Assembly: GCF_000147355.1 (NCBI RefSeq)
Contig: NC_014506.1
Span: 372,001 to 436,000 of the forward strand
Direction: 5' to 3'
Source of the DNA: Sulfurimonas autotrophica DSM 16294
GTDB taxonomy: Bacteria; Campylobacterota; Campylobacteria; Campylobacterales; Sulfurimonadaceae
Length of the DNA stretch: 64,000 bases
Below, piece after piece: positions 54,031 to 63,500 of this stretch; position 1 is the stretch's first letter; every line of letters starts with the position of its first letter. Below the pieces are notes generated by a model. That model worked only from the letters and a program-made list of their open reading frames with translations, was not told the DNA's origin and made no database searches. The position numbers were made by a program, and so were the translations under genes.

Positions 54031-55545
54031 TTACTTAACCTTTGATGAATTAAAATCTAATTTATATTTTGAAGTTGAAAAGAATTTATCATCATCTATA
54101 TCATCAATAGTCGGCATAGATGAATTTTTAACAATTTTCGGTGTTATTAAAATGAACATTTCTGTTCTGCTTTTCTTGTTATTAGTATATCTAAAAATAG
54201 TGCTTAGTATCGGAATGTCTCCAAGAATTGGTATTTTTTTTGAGTCTTTGCCTTTTGTAGCACTTATTAGTCCGCCGATAAGTACCTTTTGTCCGTTTTT
54301 AACTTTTACAACAGATGTCATTTGTTTAATCTTTGTATCAGGTGGAATTTCTCTTATGCTGGTTGTAGGAGTATTGTCCGCAGAAAGAGAACTTACAACA
54401 GGATTAATACTCATAAGTATTTCATTGCTATCGGTAATTTCCGGTATTACATATAAAGTGATGCCTATAAATGTCGAGCCGAGAGAAAAGGTATTTGTAC
54501 CCGCAGCAGTGCCGCCCGTTGTAGTAACTGATCCTGTTTGATATTTATAACTTAACTGCTGGCCGACATTTACAACTGCAGGTTGATTATTCATAGTCAA
54601 AATTTTTGGATTTGACATAACTTTGACATCACCGAAAGTATTTAAGTATTTAAAAAAATTGGATGTTGAAAAATTATAAGCAATACTATAAGAATTATTA
54701 AAAGTGTTTCCACCGGTGCCTTGTGTACCACCTAACGTACCGTTTAAAGATACATTTAACTGACTCCAGTCAATTCCCGAAGAGTGACTGTCATCATAAA
54801 CAAGCTCTATTAATTTAACTTCTATTAATACCTGTTTATGCATTCTTTTCATAAGCAGGTCTAAAAAGTTTTGTATTTTTTGCAAATCTTTTTTATCTGC
54901 ATTTACGGTTAGCAGTGATGCATCTCTATTTATAAACATATTTACATTTTTTGGATCAAGAAAAAGTTTTGTAAGATTGTTTTTTAAGTTATCCCAAAAC
55001 GTAAATTTTGATTTTGTTACTATTGTTGTCTGGTCATTTGATGAACTGTTTCCACTGCTATTATTGGTATTATTGGTATTATTGGTATTATTGGTAGTAG
55101 TATTATTGGTAGTAGTATTTATTCCGGAAGAACTGCCGGAACCTGAATTTATCGATTTGCTGCTCTCACTGGTTAACTCGCTAACATTTATATAATCAAT
55201 ATTAAAAGTTTTTGTTTTCATATATTGTACATTTATAAAATGTTTTTCTCTGTCATATGTATAAAATAAATTTGCCTCATTAAATAAAAAATTTAAAAAA
55301 CTTTCTAATGTATAATCTTTTATATTAACATAATCAAGGCTTTTATTTATTTTTTGTTTAGATTCTTTATCTTTAAAAAAGATTGATATATTACATTTTT
55401 GAGATAATTCTTTTAGTACGTTAGAAATTTTTAAACTTTTGCTCCCTTTATCATAGGCACTCAACGAGAAAAGATGCTCATCACAATTATTTGTATTTGC
55501 AGTTAGAATCCGTGTAAATATAAAAAATATGAATATATATTTCAC
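54031..55545 (-). CDS. mshL: secretin (MshL/PilQ type)
   Basis: 504 residues from GTG. Signal peptide ends LTANT. N-terminal STN-like domain (about 20-110), a low-complexity Asn/Thr linker (about 128-172), N-domain and secretin core with VGQQLSYKYQTG, VIPEI and VKVKNGQKVLIGGLI. Outer-membrane gate for the pilus. Confidence 0.93.
   Translation of the reverse strand: MKYIFIFFIFTRILTANTNNCDEHLFSLSAYDKGSKSLKISNVLKELSQKCNISIFFKDKESKQKINKSLDYVNIKDYTLESFLNFLFNEANLFYTYDREKHFINVQYMKTKTFNIDYINVSELTSESSKSINSGSGSSSGINTTTNNTTTNNTNNTNNTNNSSGNSSSNDQTTIVTKSKFTFWDNLKNNLTKLFLDPKNVNMFINRDASLLTVNADKKDLQKIQNFLDLLMKRMHKQVLIEVKLIELVYDDSHSSGIDWSQLNVSLNGTLGGTQGTGGNTFNNSYSIAYNFSTSNFFKYLNTFGDVKVMSNPKILTMNNQPAVVNVGQQLSYKYQTGSVTTTGGTAAGTNTFSLGSTFIGITLYVIPEITDSNEILMSINPVVSSLSADNTPTTSIREIPPDTKIKQMTSVVKVKNGQKVLIGGLISATKGKDSKKIPILGDIPILSTIFRYTNNKKSRTEMFILITPKIVKNSSMPTIDDIDDDKFFSTSKYKLDFNSSKVK
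55059..55119 (-). repeat. 9-bp tandem repeats in secretin gene
   Basis: ATTATTGGT units recur about six times, in frame, giving the NNT/NTT-rich linker. Copy number could change by slippage without shifting the frame. Confidence 0.8.
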
Positions 55546-55889
55546 CCTTGATCCTTTAGTTTTATAATATCTAAATTATTTGATTTTATTAATGGAATAA
55601 TTGATATTTTTCCTTTTTTTTTCACCTGAATATAGTTATCTGCTATATTTATGATTTTATAACCGTAAACAACTTCACCTACTCTATAGAATCTACCATT
55701 TATGTACACTTTTTTATTTAAAATTGCATTAATTGATAAAATCCTTTTAGGAGTAGAAAATAGTTTTTTTGCGGAGTGAGTATTTAGAAGTATTTTTGCT
55801 TTTTTAAACGGGTCATAATGAATTATATTTAATGATTTTGCACCTGCAATAGAAGATAATATAAATAAAAATGCTATAAATTTTTTCAT
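55542..55889 (-). CDS. mshK: MshK-like small periplasmic protein
   Basis: 115 residues, signal peptide ends IAGA. Contains a GspC/PilP-like core: YINGRFYRVGEVVYGYKIINI, then a short strand with KKKGKISIIPL. It may link the secretin to the inner-membrane complex. ATG overlaps mshJ by 4 bp. Confidence 0.75.
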   Translation of the reverse strand: MKKFIAFLFILSSIAGAKSLNIIHYDPFKKAKILLNTHSAKKLFSTPKRILSINAILNKKVYINGRFYRVGEVVYGYKIINIADNYIQVKKKGKISIIPLIKSNNLDIIKLKDQG

Positions 55890-56506
55890 TTTTTAATTCC
55901 ATAAAAATTTATATCATAGCTTACATAAGGAACTGTGCCGTCTGTTTCTATACTTAAATTTTTAATTTGCATTAACATAGAGTTCTCTTCTACTTTTCTA
56001 ATAAAACTCAATACATTTAAAAATTCTCCATGTCCGGTTACTTTAACATTTTTTTTATATTTTAGTTTGCCTATGAAATCATCATCTTTTTTAGATATAT
56101 TTACATCATCGAGTAAAATATTATTTTTTACCGACTTAGCAAGTAGATTATTTAAAAAGATATTAAAATCTTTTTGAGATAGAAATAAAAAATGACTTTT
56201 AGATAATGCAGAATCAAGATATTTTAATTTTTGTTCATCCTCCGCAATTTTACTCTTTACTTGTAAAATTTCCTGTTTTGAAGATTGTATTTTATTTAAA
56301 ATCTTTTTTACAGAATATTTATTTAAATCATGATTTATTTTTGTTAATTTCATATCATTACTTTTTTTTTCATCTATAGCATTCGATATATATAAAAAAT
56401 AAAATAATATTATGACTGCAAAAGGAATAAAAATAAGCAATGCTGTTTTTTCATTTTTATTTAATGATTGAAATTTTTCTTCGAATAAATCTATTTTTTC
56501 TCTCAC
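55886..56506 (-). CDS. mshJ: PilO/MshJ-like protein
   Basis: 206 residues: N-terminal membrane helix (about 22-41), long coiled coil (about 42-100) and a ferredoxin-like domain. This is the PilO layout. Overlaps mshI by 4 bp. Confidence 0.82.
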   Translation of the reverse strand: MREKIDLFEEKFQSLNKNEKTALLIFIPFAVIILFYFLYISNAIDEKKSNDMKLTKINHDLNKYSVKKILNKIQSSKQEILQVKSKIAEDEQKLKYLDSALSKSHFLFLSQKDFNIFLNNLLAKSVKNNILLDDVNISKKDDDFIGKLKYKKNVKVTGHGEFLNVLSFIRKVEENSMLMQIKNLSIETDGTVPYVSYDINFYGIKK

Positions 56507-57981
56507 AACTCTATCCTGATTAAACTTTTGTAAATAGTTTTATCTAAATATATCTGTTTTGTTGATACATTGTGATATTGCTTTTTTAGTAGTTCATTAA
56601 TAAATTTAGCAATATTTTCTCGATTTTTGGAATTAGAAATAAGCATAATATCCATTGTTTTATCATTATGCTGTTTTATGAACTGTGTGTTTAATTTGAA
56701 CTTGGCTAGTGCCAAAATAACATCATTCATAAATTTTTGTCTTTTATATTTTGCATTTTGAATGAGAGGAATAGTATTTATTGTGTTTTCATACACAAAT
56801 ATGCTGTCTTCAATTTTATTTTGTTTTTTATGTAAATCTGTATATTCCTTTTTTATTTTTTGTAATTTTTTTTCAAATTTTAAATATTTAGCTTTTTCTT
56901 CTTTTAGTGCTGTCTGCTTTTGATTAATTTCGCTTTGTTGTTGAAATAATAGAATTTCAATATACGTATATATAATGAGACAAATTATAACACTAAAAGC
57001 AAAAACAAAGCTATATTTGACAAGTAAATACTCAAAAATAGGTTTTCTTCTTTCTAGAAAACTGAAATTTAGATGTTGATAGTTGTTATCTTCCTTTGCC
57101 ATTGAATTTAATTTATATAAATAATCTACATATAGAAAAATATTTCCAAATTTTTCATCTTCTTTAAAATCAAATGTATTTATTGTTAAAGAGTCATAGC
57201 CATAAGGGACAAACAACTGCTCTAATCCAAGGATATTATGGTTGTTAAAATCAATAAAAACTTTATCTAGAGCATCAAAACCAAATAAACTTCTTTTATG
57301 GTTTATAGAGTACATAATTTTTTCTATATCTTTAAATAGAATACTTTGTATAGAATCTAAAATATGTGTTTCATCCATAGTGTAATTGGATTGTATTAAA
57401 CCTTTGGTTTGCAGATATTCTTTTAGTTTTACAATTTCAATTCCTGTCTTTTTTGAAATATCACTTAATGAGCTTAAAATTCTATGTCCTATATATCTTC
57501 CATTTTGATATAATGCGGCAAATGATTCTGTTTCACTTATGTAAATTATTAAGTCATTGCTCTGTTTATCTAGCTTATTATCATAAAGTGATTGATATAC
57601 TAAAAATTGTGGAAAGACCATATCTATAGCTGCAACTTTTTTAGTATATTCACCAAAATATTCATCAAAATGTTCTTTGCTAAGAGCAAATGCTTCTACG
57701 AGATAATCGCTGCCGATGTCATATTTTATATAATCTACAACATACTCTTTATCGGCATTTAAACCGCCCTCACTGTACATTTTGATTTCTGTTTGTATAG
57801 CAATTTCATCATCATTAGTGGTGTTGGCAATTTTATAGGAAAATGTATTTAAATATTTTAATGGAATAATTGCTGCGGTAAAATATTTTTTAGAATCTTT
57901 AAAATCAGCAGATTGAATATTATAACCATCATATATAATAGCTTTTTGATTGTATAAAAATATAATATTATCACTACTCAT
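56503..57981 (-). CDS. mshI: MshI-like PilM/PilN fusion
   Basis: 492 residues. The first 310 residues resemble an actin-like PilM domain, though weakly; a membrane helix at about 325-345 and a coiled coil plus PilN-like end follow. MSHA systems join PilM and PilN roles in related ways. A 71-bp gap (57982-58052) separates it from the minor pilins, with no clear promoter. Confidence 0.75.
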   Translation of the reverse strand: MSSDNIIFLYNQKAIIYDGYNIQSADFKDSKKYFTAAIIPLKYLNTFSYKIANTTNDDEIAIQTEIKMYSEGGLNADKEYVVDYIKYDIGSDYLVEAFALSKEHFDEYFGEYTKKVAAIDMVFPQFLVYQSLYDNKLDKQSNDLIIYISETESFAALYQNGRYIGHRILSSLSDISKKTGIEIVKLKEYLQTKGLIQSNYTMDETHILDSIQSILFKDIEKIMYSINHKRSLFGFDALDKVFIDFNNHNILGLEQLFVPYGYDSLTINTFDFKEDEKFGNIFLYVDYLYKLNSMAKEDNNYQHLNFSFLERRKPIFEYLLVKYSFVFAFSVIICLIIYTYIEILLFQQQSEINQKQTALKEEKAKYLKFEKKLQKIKKEYTDLHKKQNKIEDSIFVYENTINTIPLIQNAKYKRQKFMNDVILALAKFKLNTQFIKQHNDKTMDIMLISNSKNRENIAKFINELLKKQYHNVSTKQIYLDKTIYKSLIRIEL

Positions 57982-58052
57982 TCAAAACCCCATAAATTTA
58001 GCCATAAAACAGCAAATTTCATTCCATATTTTATAATTGATATATTTATTCC

Positions 58053-58520
58053 TTAATTTACACGATGTATATTACCGCTTAAAGAATCTATCTTTAAAAC
58101 GGAGATTTTATTTTGATAAGTATATGTTAAATGAATCTCATTATTTTGTAATGAATCAAGAGTTGTCTGATTGTTATCAATGTCACCATCGTGGACTCTT
58201 CCCAGCGCATCAAAACATATGACATTAATAGCTGATGAAGATGATAAATCAAAGTACGAATAAAATTTATAGGCTTGCGTGTCTGTTTTGCTTAAGGTAT
58301 CTACACTTATGCAGCCTATTGAATAATTTATATCTGATGAAGGAAGTGATTTATTATATCCTATAGCCTTATATCTGGTTTCTTCGAGCTTCATTAGTAC
58401 AAAATTAGTATCATCTCTTAAATGATGCGGCTTGAAACTGCTAATTGCAACACCGGATAATATCCCGATAATTATTATTACAAAAATAAGTTCAAGTAAA
58501 GAGAATGCTTGTTTTTTCAT
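58053..58520 (-). CDS. minor pilin, MshC/GspH-like
   Basis: 155 residues. Prepilin motif A-FSLLELIFVIIIIGILSGVA with Glu5. Two cysteines (SIGCISV and VICFDALG) match GspH-like minor pilins. Overlaps the next upstream pilin by 4 bp. Confidence 0.85.
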   Translation of the reverse strand: MKKQAFSLLELIFVIIIIGILSGVAISSFKPHHLRDDTNFVLMKLEETRYKAIGYNKSLPSSDINYSIGCISVDTLSKTDTQAYKFYSYFDLSSSSAINVICFDALGRVHDGDIDNNQTTLDSLQNNEIHLTYTYQNKISVLKIDSLSGNIHRVN

Positions 58521-58990
58521 GGACGTTGCAGGCTCCTTCTTACTATTCTGACAGGAGTAACATAACCTTTAATTTTTACATTGTTATTATTTGTAGTAAT
58601 GATTGTTTCTATTATAACATAACCATGTGATTCATTCGTGTTAATTGAAACTATATTACTGTTACAGTTTGGCAGAGTATCATTTCCGTCATTATCTTTG
58701 CCATTATATAGATAATAGTGTGTTATATTTACATCTGCTTTAAACCTGCCGTCACTGGAATTAAAATTTAACAGATCAATACAATCATGATTAGAACTTC
58801 TATCGTAGCCTTCAATTTTTAAAATAGTAGCCTCCAGTACACTTTGCGAAAAAATCTCAGCCTGCTCTTTTATATAACTGTCCGTTATATGTTTAGCAGA
58901 GATTGATACATATTTTAAAGTCATAATAGCAGCACCGCTTAAAATCAGTATCATTCCTATAGCCATAATTAGGTTAAATGCTTTTCTCAA
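58517..58990 (-). CDS. MshP-like minor pilin lacking Glu5
   Basis: 157 residues. Leader A-FNLIMAIGMILILSGAAIM: membrane helix typical of pilins, but Met replaces Glu5 and Ala replaces Gly at -1. Such Glu5-less pilins cap or prime pilus tips (GspK-like). The rest has KEQAEIFSQSVLEATILKIE, as in MshP proteins. Confidence 0.78.
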   Translation of the reverse strand: MRKAFNLIMAIGMILILSGAAIMTLKYVSISAKHITDSYIKEQAEIFSQSVLEATILKIEGYDRSSNHDCIDLLNFNSSDGRFKADVNITHYYLYNGKDNDGNDTLPNCNSNIVSINTNESHGYVIIETIITTNNNNVKIKGYVTPVRIVRRSLQRP

Positions 58991-59946
58991 AATACTACCT
59001 TCATTTTAGAAAAATGGATAGGCGACGCACCTCTTATGGCTTTATTGATATCTAAATTAATTCTTATTGTATAATCAAGTTCTTCAAATTTAAAACCATC
59101 AACATTTTGCATTAAAATTGATACATTTCCATCTTTATTGTTTCCATTTTTGTCTGCACAAAAAGTTTCCCCTTTCCATGGTCTGTAATTGGAAAATAAA
59201 AATAGAGTATTATTTAACTTTTGGGTTGAGATATTTAAGTCAGAAATACAAGAAGATGATGTATTAATGTCTGTTCCTCTTGCAACAGCATAAGCAGTGT
59301 CAACCAAAAAATATTTTTCATATATGAATTTTGGTTTTTTTGTGTCATTTATAGTAATCAAACCATTATTATCAATTGTAATATCATATGTTTCAATGCT
59401 GTTATGCCCATGCCAACCAAATGAACTATTATAGTCATTTATATTACTGCTGGCTCTGTCAAAACTTCCTGCAAATATTAAATTTACTATTTTTTCAGCA
59501 TAAATATCATTAGATATATGGAATTTGGCTTTTGTTGAGTCACTAATTTTATCACCGTCGCTATTTTTAGAACTTAGCGTAGCATTTGCAGTATCTAATG
59601 TGGACATATCTATAAATTCACTATAGTCTCCTTTGGTAAATGATTCATGGGCTGTACCTATCCATTCAAGTATTGGTTTATTGTCTGTTAAATCACCTAT
59701 ATATTGAAATTTATCACTCTCTGTATCATAACCTATAGTGGTATATGGAACTCTGCTTGAGAGGTAGTTACTTAGCTGATTTACTGCAATTTGCGATTCT
59801 AAAGATAATTTTGTTATCTCTTTTGCTTTATATGAGCGAATCATAATAGCCTGTAACCCTTTATATGTTGCAGTAGATAAGAAAGAGATTATAATTAAAA
59901 CAAAAATTAATTCTAATAAGGTAGCGGCATTCCTTTTCAATTCCAA
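58987..59946 (-). CDS. MshO-like long minor pilin
   Basis: 319 residues. Prepilin motif A-ATLLELIFVLIIISFLSTA with Glu5. Long globular part with two cysteine-containing loops. Size and position suit MshO. Overlaps its neighbours by 10 and 4 bp. Confidence 0.8.
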   Translation of the reverse strand: MELKRNAATLLELIFVLIIISFLSTATYKGLQAIMIRSYKAKEITKLSLESQIAVNQLSNYLSSRVPYTTIGYDTESDKFQYIGDLTDNKPILEWIGTAHESFTKGDYSEFIDMSTLDTANATLSSKNSDGDKISDSTKAKFHISNDIYAEKIVNLIFAGSFDRASSNINDYNSSFGWHGHNSIETYDITIDNNGLITINDTKKPKFIYEKYFLVDTAYAVARGTDINTSSSCISDLNISTQKLNNTLFLFSNYRPWKGETFCADKNGNNKDGNVSILMQNVDGFKFEELDYTIRINLDINKAIRGASPIHFSKMKVVF

Positions 59947-60566
59947 ACTCTCTTATTAATTTGGAATTGTCCTATATTTTGAGCTATGAATGACATTTGT
60001 ACAAAAGAATTACCAAGAGCCGAAGCTTTTTTCTTAACATCGACTTTTATTGTGATTCTTTTTGTATTTGTTGTATTGCTTTTTGTTGTAGATGAAAAAG
60101 TATTGCCATTTTCTGCAATATCTTCTAAATAATCTACGCTGACATTTAAGTCGTATGCTCTTGAATTAGTATTGTTTGTTGCATTAATAGTGTCAAAATC
60201 ATCCATATCGTTATTATAGCTTTCATTGCTGTCACTACCTAAAGAAGATGCATTTTTGGCATTTTTACAGTTTCTTGAACCGTCAAATCCGCCTATGCGA
60301 TAAGTTGTTGTTGTATTACAGTCATAATCAGAGTCTCCGTTTGCTACAAGTAAAATATCATTATATTTTATATTTTCCTCATCCCATGCAGTTGATTTTA
60401 TAAGCCCAATATATGCTATGGCATTATACATAGCTTCACCTTTTAGATTTTGGACAGAAACTTTGGCAGATAATTGTAATATTTTTGGGAGTACAGTAAA
60501 AGCTATAGCTATAATAACCATTGATAAAATTAATTCTATAAGTGTAAAAGCATTTTTTTTAATCAT
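59937..60566 (-). CDS. minor pilin, MshD-like
   Basis: 209 residues. Prepilin motif A-FTLIELILSMVIIAIAFTVLP with Glu5; CNTTTTYRIG and SRNCKNA give one cysteine pair. ATG overlaps the end of the adhesin gene (ATGA). Confidence 0.82.
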   Translation of the reverse strand: MIKKNAFTLIELILSMVIIAIAFTVLPKILQLSAKVSVQNLKGEAMYNAIAYIGLIKSTAWDEENIKYNDILLVANGDSDYDCNTTTTYRIGGFDGSRNCKNAKNASSLGSDSNESYNNDMDDFDTINATNNTNSRAYDLNVSVDYLEDIAENGNTFSSTTKSNTTNTKRITIKVDVKKKASALGNSFVQMSFIAQNIGQFQINKRVWN

Positions 60567-63500
60567 CTTAACAATCTTACTCCCCGACTATTTTTACTGA
60601 CATTCGCATCAAAATGTACACCTGTCGTATTTCCGCTTGTAACGGCATTGCCTTCAGATTTTTTTTCATAGTTATATTTTATACATGGGTGTTGTGTACA
60701 ATTACTTCCAGCACTGTAATCATAAGTATTGCCAAAATTTTGTGGTGCATACCATAACCATTTATCTACTCCCAAATGTATAAAATATGTACCTTCATTT
60801 TTGCCGGCATTATGAACACTAATATCAAAAACCCCGTTCCCTTTAAATGTAACTGACGTGTTAAAATCAGCAGATTCTACAGAATCAGTTTTGTCGGTAG
60901 AAGAACTTATGTTGGAGTCGCTTATATTCCCGTCATTTTGTGTTGTATGTTTATTAATTAAATACCAATCTAATAACTCCTCTTTAAAACCGTCAACATA
61001 ATCATTATCAGCACTATCATATACTAAAATTTCGGCACTTACATTGTCATCTGTTTGTGATGTTGCAAGGTCTTGAGTATATGTACGTGCAAAGTAAAAG
61101 GTAGCATTCCCGTCAGTTGCGGCATTTGAAAGTGATATGTTTTCATCAGAAACATTAACATCCGTAATATTAAAGTCAAAAGGATTAACGGTTTTAGAAT
61201 AGTTCCTGTCAAAATTTATAAACACTTTTAGAAGTGTACTTCCATTGTGATCAGTTGTAAAATTTTCTTTTGGATATGATGTTATATTTATATCTACATT
61301 TTTATTGACTATATTTAAAGATGAGTTCAGATCTGAATCATCTTGATAAATATATAATATTTTAGATAAATTACCGTCTCCTATGCTGCTGTGTGAAATG
61401 TTTATATCGATGTTTTTAGCATAGCAGTTTTTATTATAATTTTTTGCAGCTTCATTTTGTTTATTTTGAGCAGTGACATTTAAGTCTAATCTTGTTGACA
61501 TATTTAAGTCTTGAGAGATATAGGTAAATTCATTATTTTCATCAAAGTTGTACAAAATAGAATCTATTTTAAAGTGATGCGGTAAAACTGTAAGTCTGGT
61601 TGCATTTTCATCAATTCGAGTATCTGTATCTGTATTCCAATGCCCGCTTATATTTTGATCTTTACAATCAATTCCTGCAAATCTATTTGTACATGTAATG
61701 TCTCTATCTGTAATATTCAGGTCTATTTTTCCAACTTCATTATAGTTGGATGTGACGGTTACATTTCCATCATTAAAATTGATACTGCCGTTAAAGTCTC
61801 CATTTATACAATTTGTATTTATTTCATTTACATGTAAATGAAAACTTGACCCGTTACTTTCATTATAATCACTTGCATTAGCATCACTTCCATACACTTT
61901 TGCAGCGTAAGATATGTTGAAGTCTTCTCCTGCATATATCTGCGTGGATGGCGGGTATATAATAAATCTGTCCGGTCTTATGGTAAAATTGTCCGTTGCA
62001 TTTGTGTCATTACTATCTATGCTTGACATGCACTCCGCATCTTGTATGTTTTTAAACCATTTTATGTATAAAGTGGCGTTTACACCTCCGCCTATTGCCC
62101 TGATAACAGTAAATGAGGCATTTTTTTCTTTATTGTCACTCCATATTGTTTTATTGTAATCCCCCGCATATCCGCTGGTTGACTCAACTTTAGCGCACAC
62201 GGTTCCGTTAAAGTCTTGTTTAGTACCATTTTCATCCAGTGACATAAGTGTAAGTTGAAACTCTCGGCTTACTATTTTTGTTGAAATATTTCTGTCATCT
62301 TCACCCCTGAAAATATCTCTTGCATCAAATTGATAATTTCTTATTGGCGGTTGAGTGCCTCCGCACTCCGGCGCAGTTCTATCTGAACCGTCATAATTTT
62401 TCCCATTATTTTCATTGCCATATATAGTTTGTATTTGAGAGTTGCTTAATGCTTTATCAAAGATTTTAAATTCATCGACACTTGCACCTATTGATTGAGC
62501 ATTTGTTACGTTATCGTTACTGTTATAATCACTATTAAATAATAATCCGAGGTTTCCTCTATTTGGATGAGTAGTAAATGTATGTTCTTTGTTTGTATCA
62601 AGATAAAAATCTGTTCCGTTATTGGTAATTACAAAGGTAAGCATATACCAACCACTTAAATTTTGTGGATTAAAATTCATAGATTTACTGTCATGGTCAT
62701 CATCAATATTTAAAGTCCACTTATTTCTTCTTATGTCCTTCGTGAAGTATATAAAATCTTTATTACTGCCTGTTCTATCGGCTATATTAAAATACTGTAC
62801 TCTTTTTCTGCCGCTTCTAAAGATTTTATGTCCATTGGTATTAAGCGGAAATTTAATCCAAGTCGTAAGAGTGTATTTATGTGGCAGTGATAAGTCTGTT
62901 TTTGAAATAATTGCTTTATCATCACTGGCAGTACTGTTTATATCTCCGGCTCTGTAAATTTTCCCATCCTCAATAGTATCGGCATTGTTTAGCGCTGAAG
63001 CATTATAGTCGTTTTCAAGGCTTCCAAAATTTTTAATTTCATAAGTGTTACTGCCGCTATCCCAGCTGCACTCATCCATATGATAATTAATGATTGGTGT
63101 AAGTGAAGGAGTTTCACCGCTACAGCTGTTTGGACAACTAGAAAGTGTTTGGTTGTCAAAAACATGATTATAATTATAATCTCCGCTTACGCCTTCCCAA
63201 AAATTTCCTTTATAATCATTTCCATTCTTTTCAGTTCTAGCCAAATTTTCTTTTGGTGCGCCGTATATACAGTTATTGTTTACTTTTGCATTAGTTTCCC
63301 AGTTATGAACATAAAGATCATAAAATGAAGAATCATTATTTTTATAAAAACAACTGTCCTTTATCTGAATATTATTGGTGTTTGTATCAAAAAAGATTGT
63401 ATGATTTTTTTGACTAACAATCTTGCTTTTTTCAATATTCGGTTTTCCATTTTTTAGTTCAAGTGCAATGCCTGTTACATTAATATCTGAATTTTTGATG

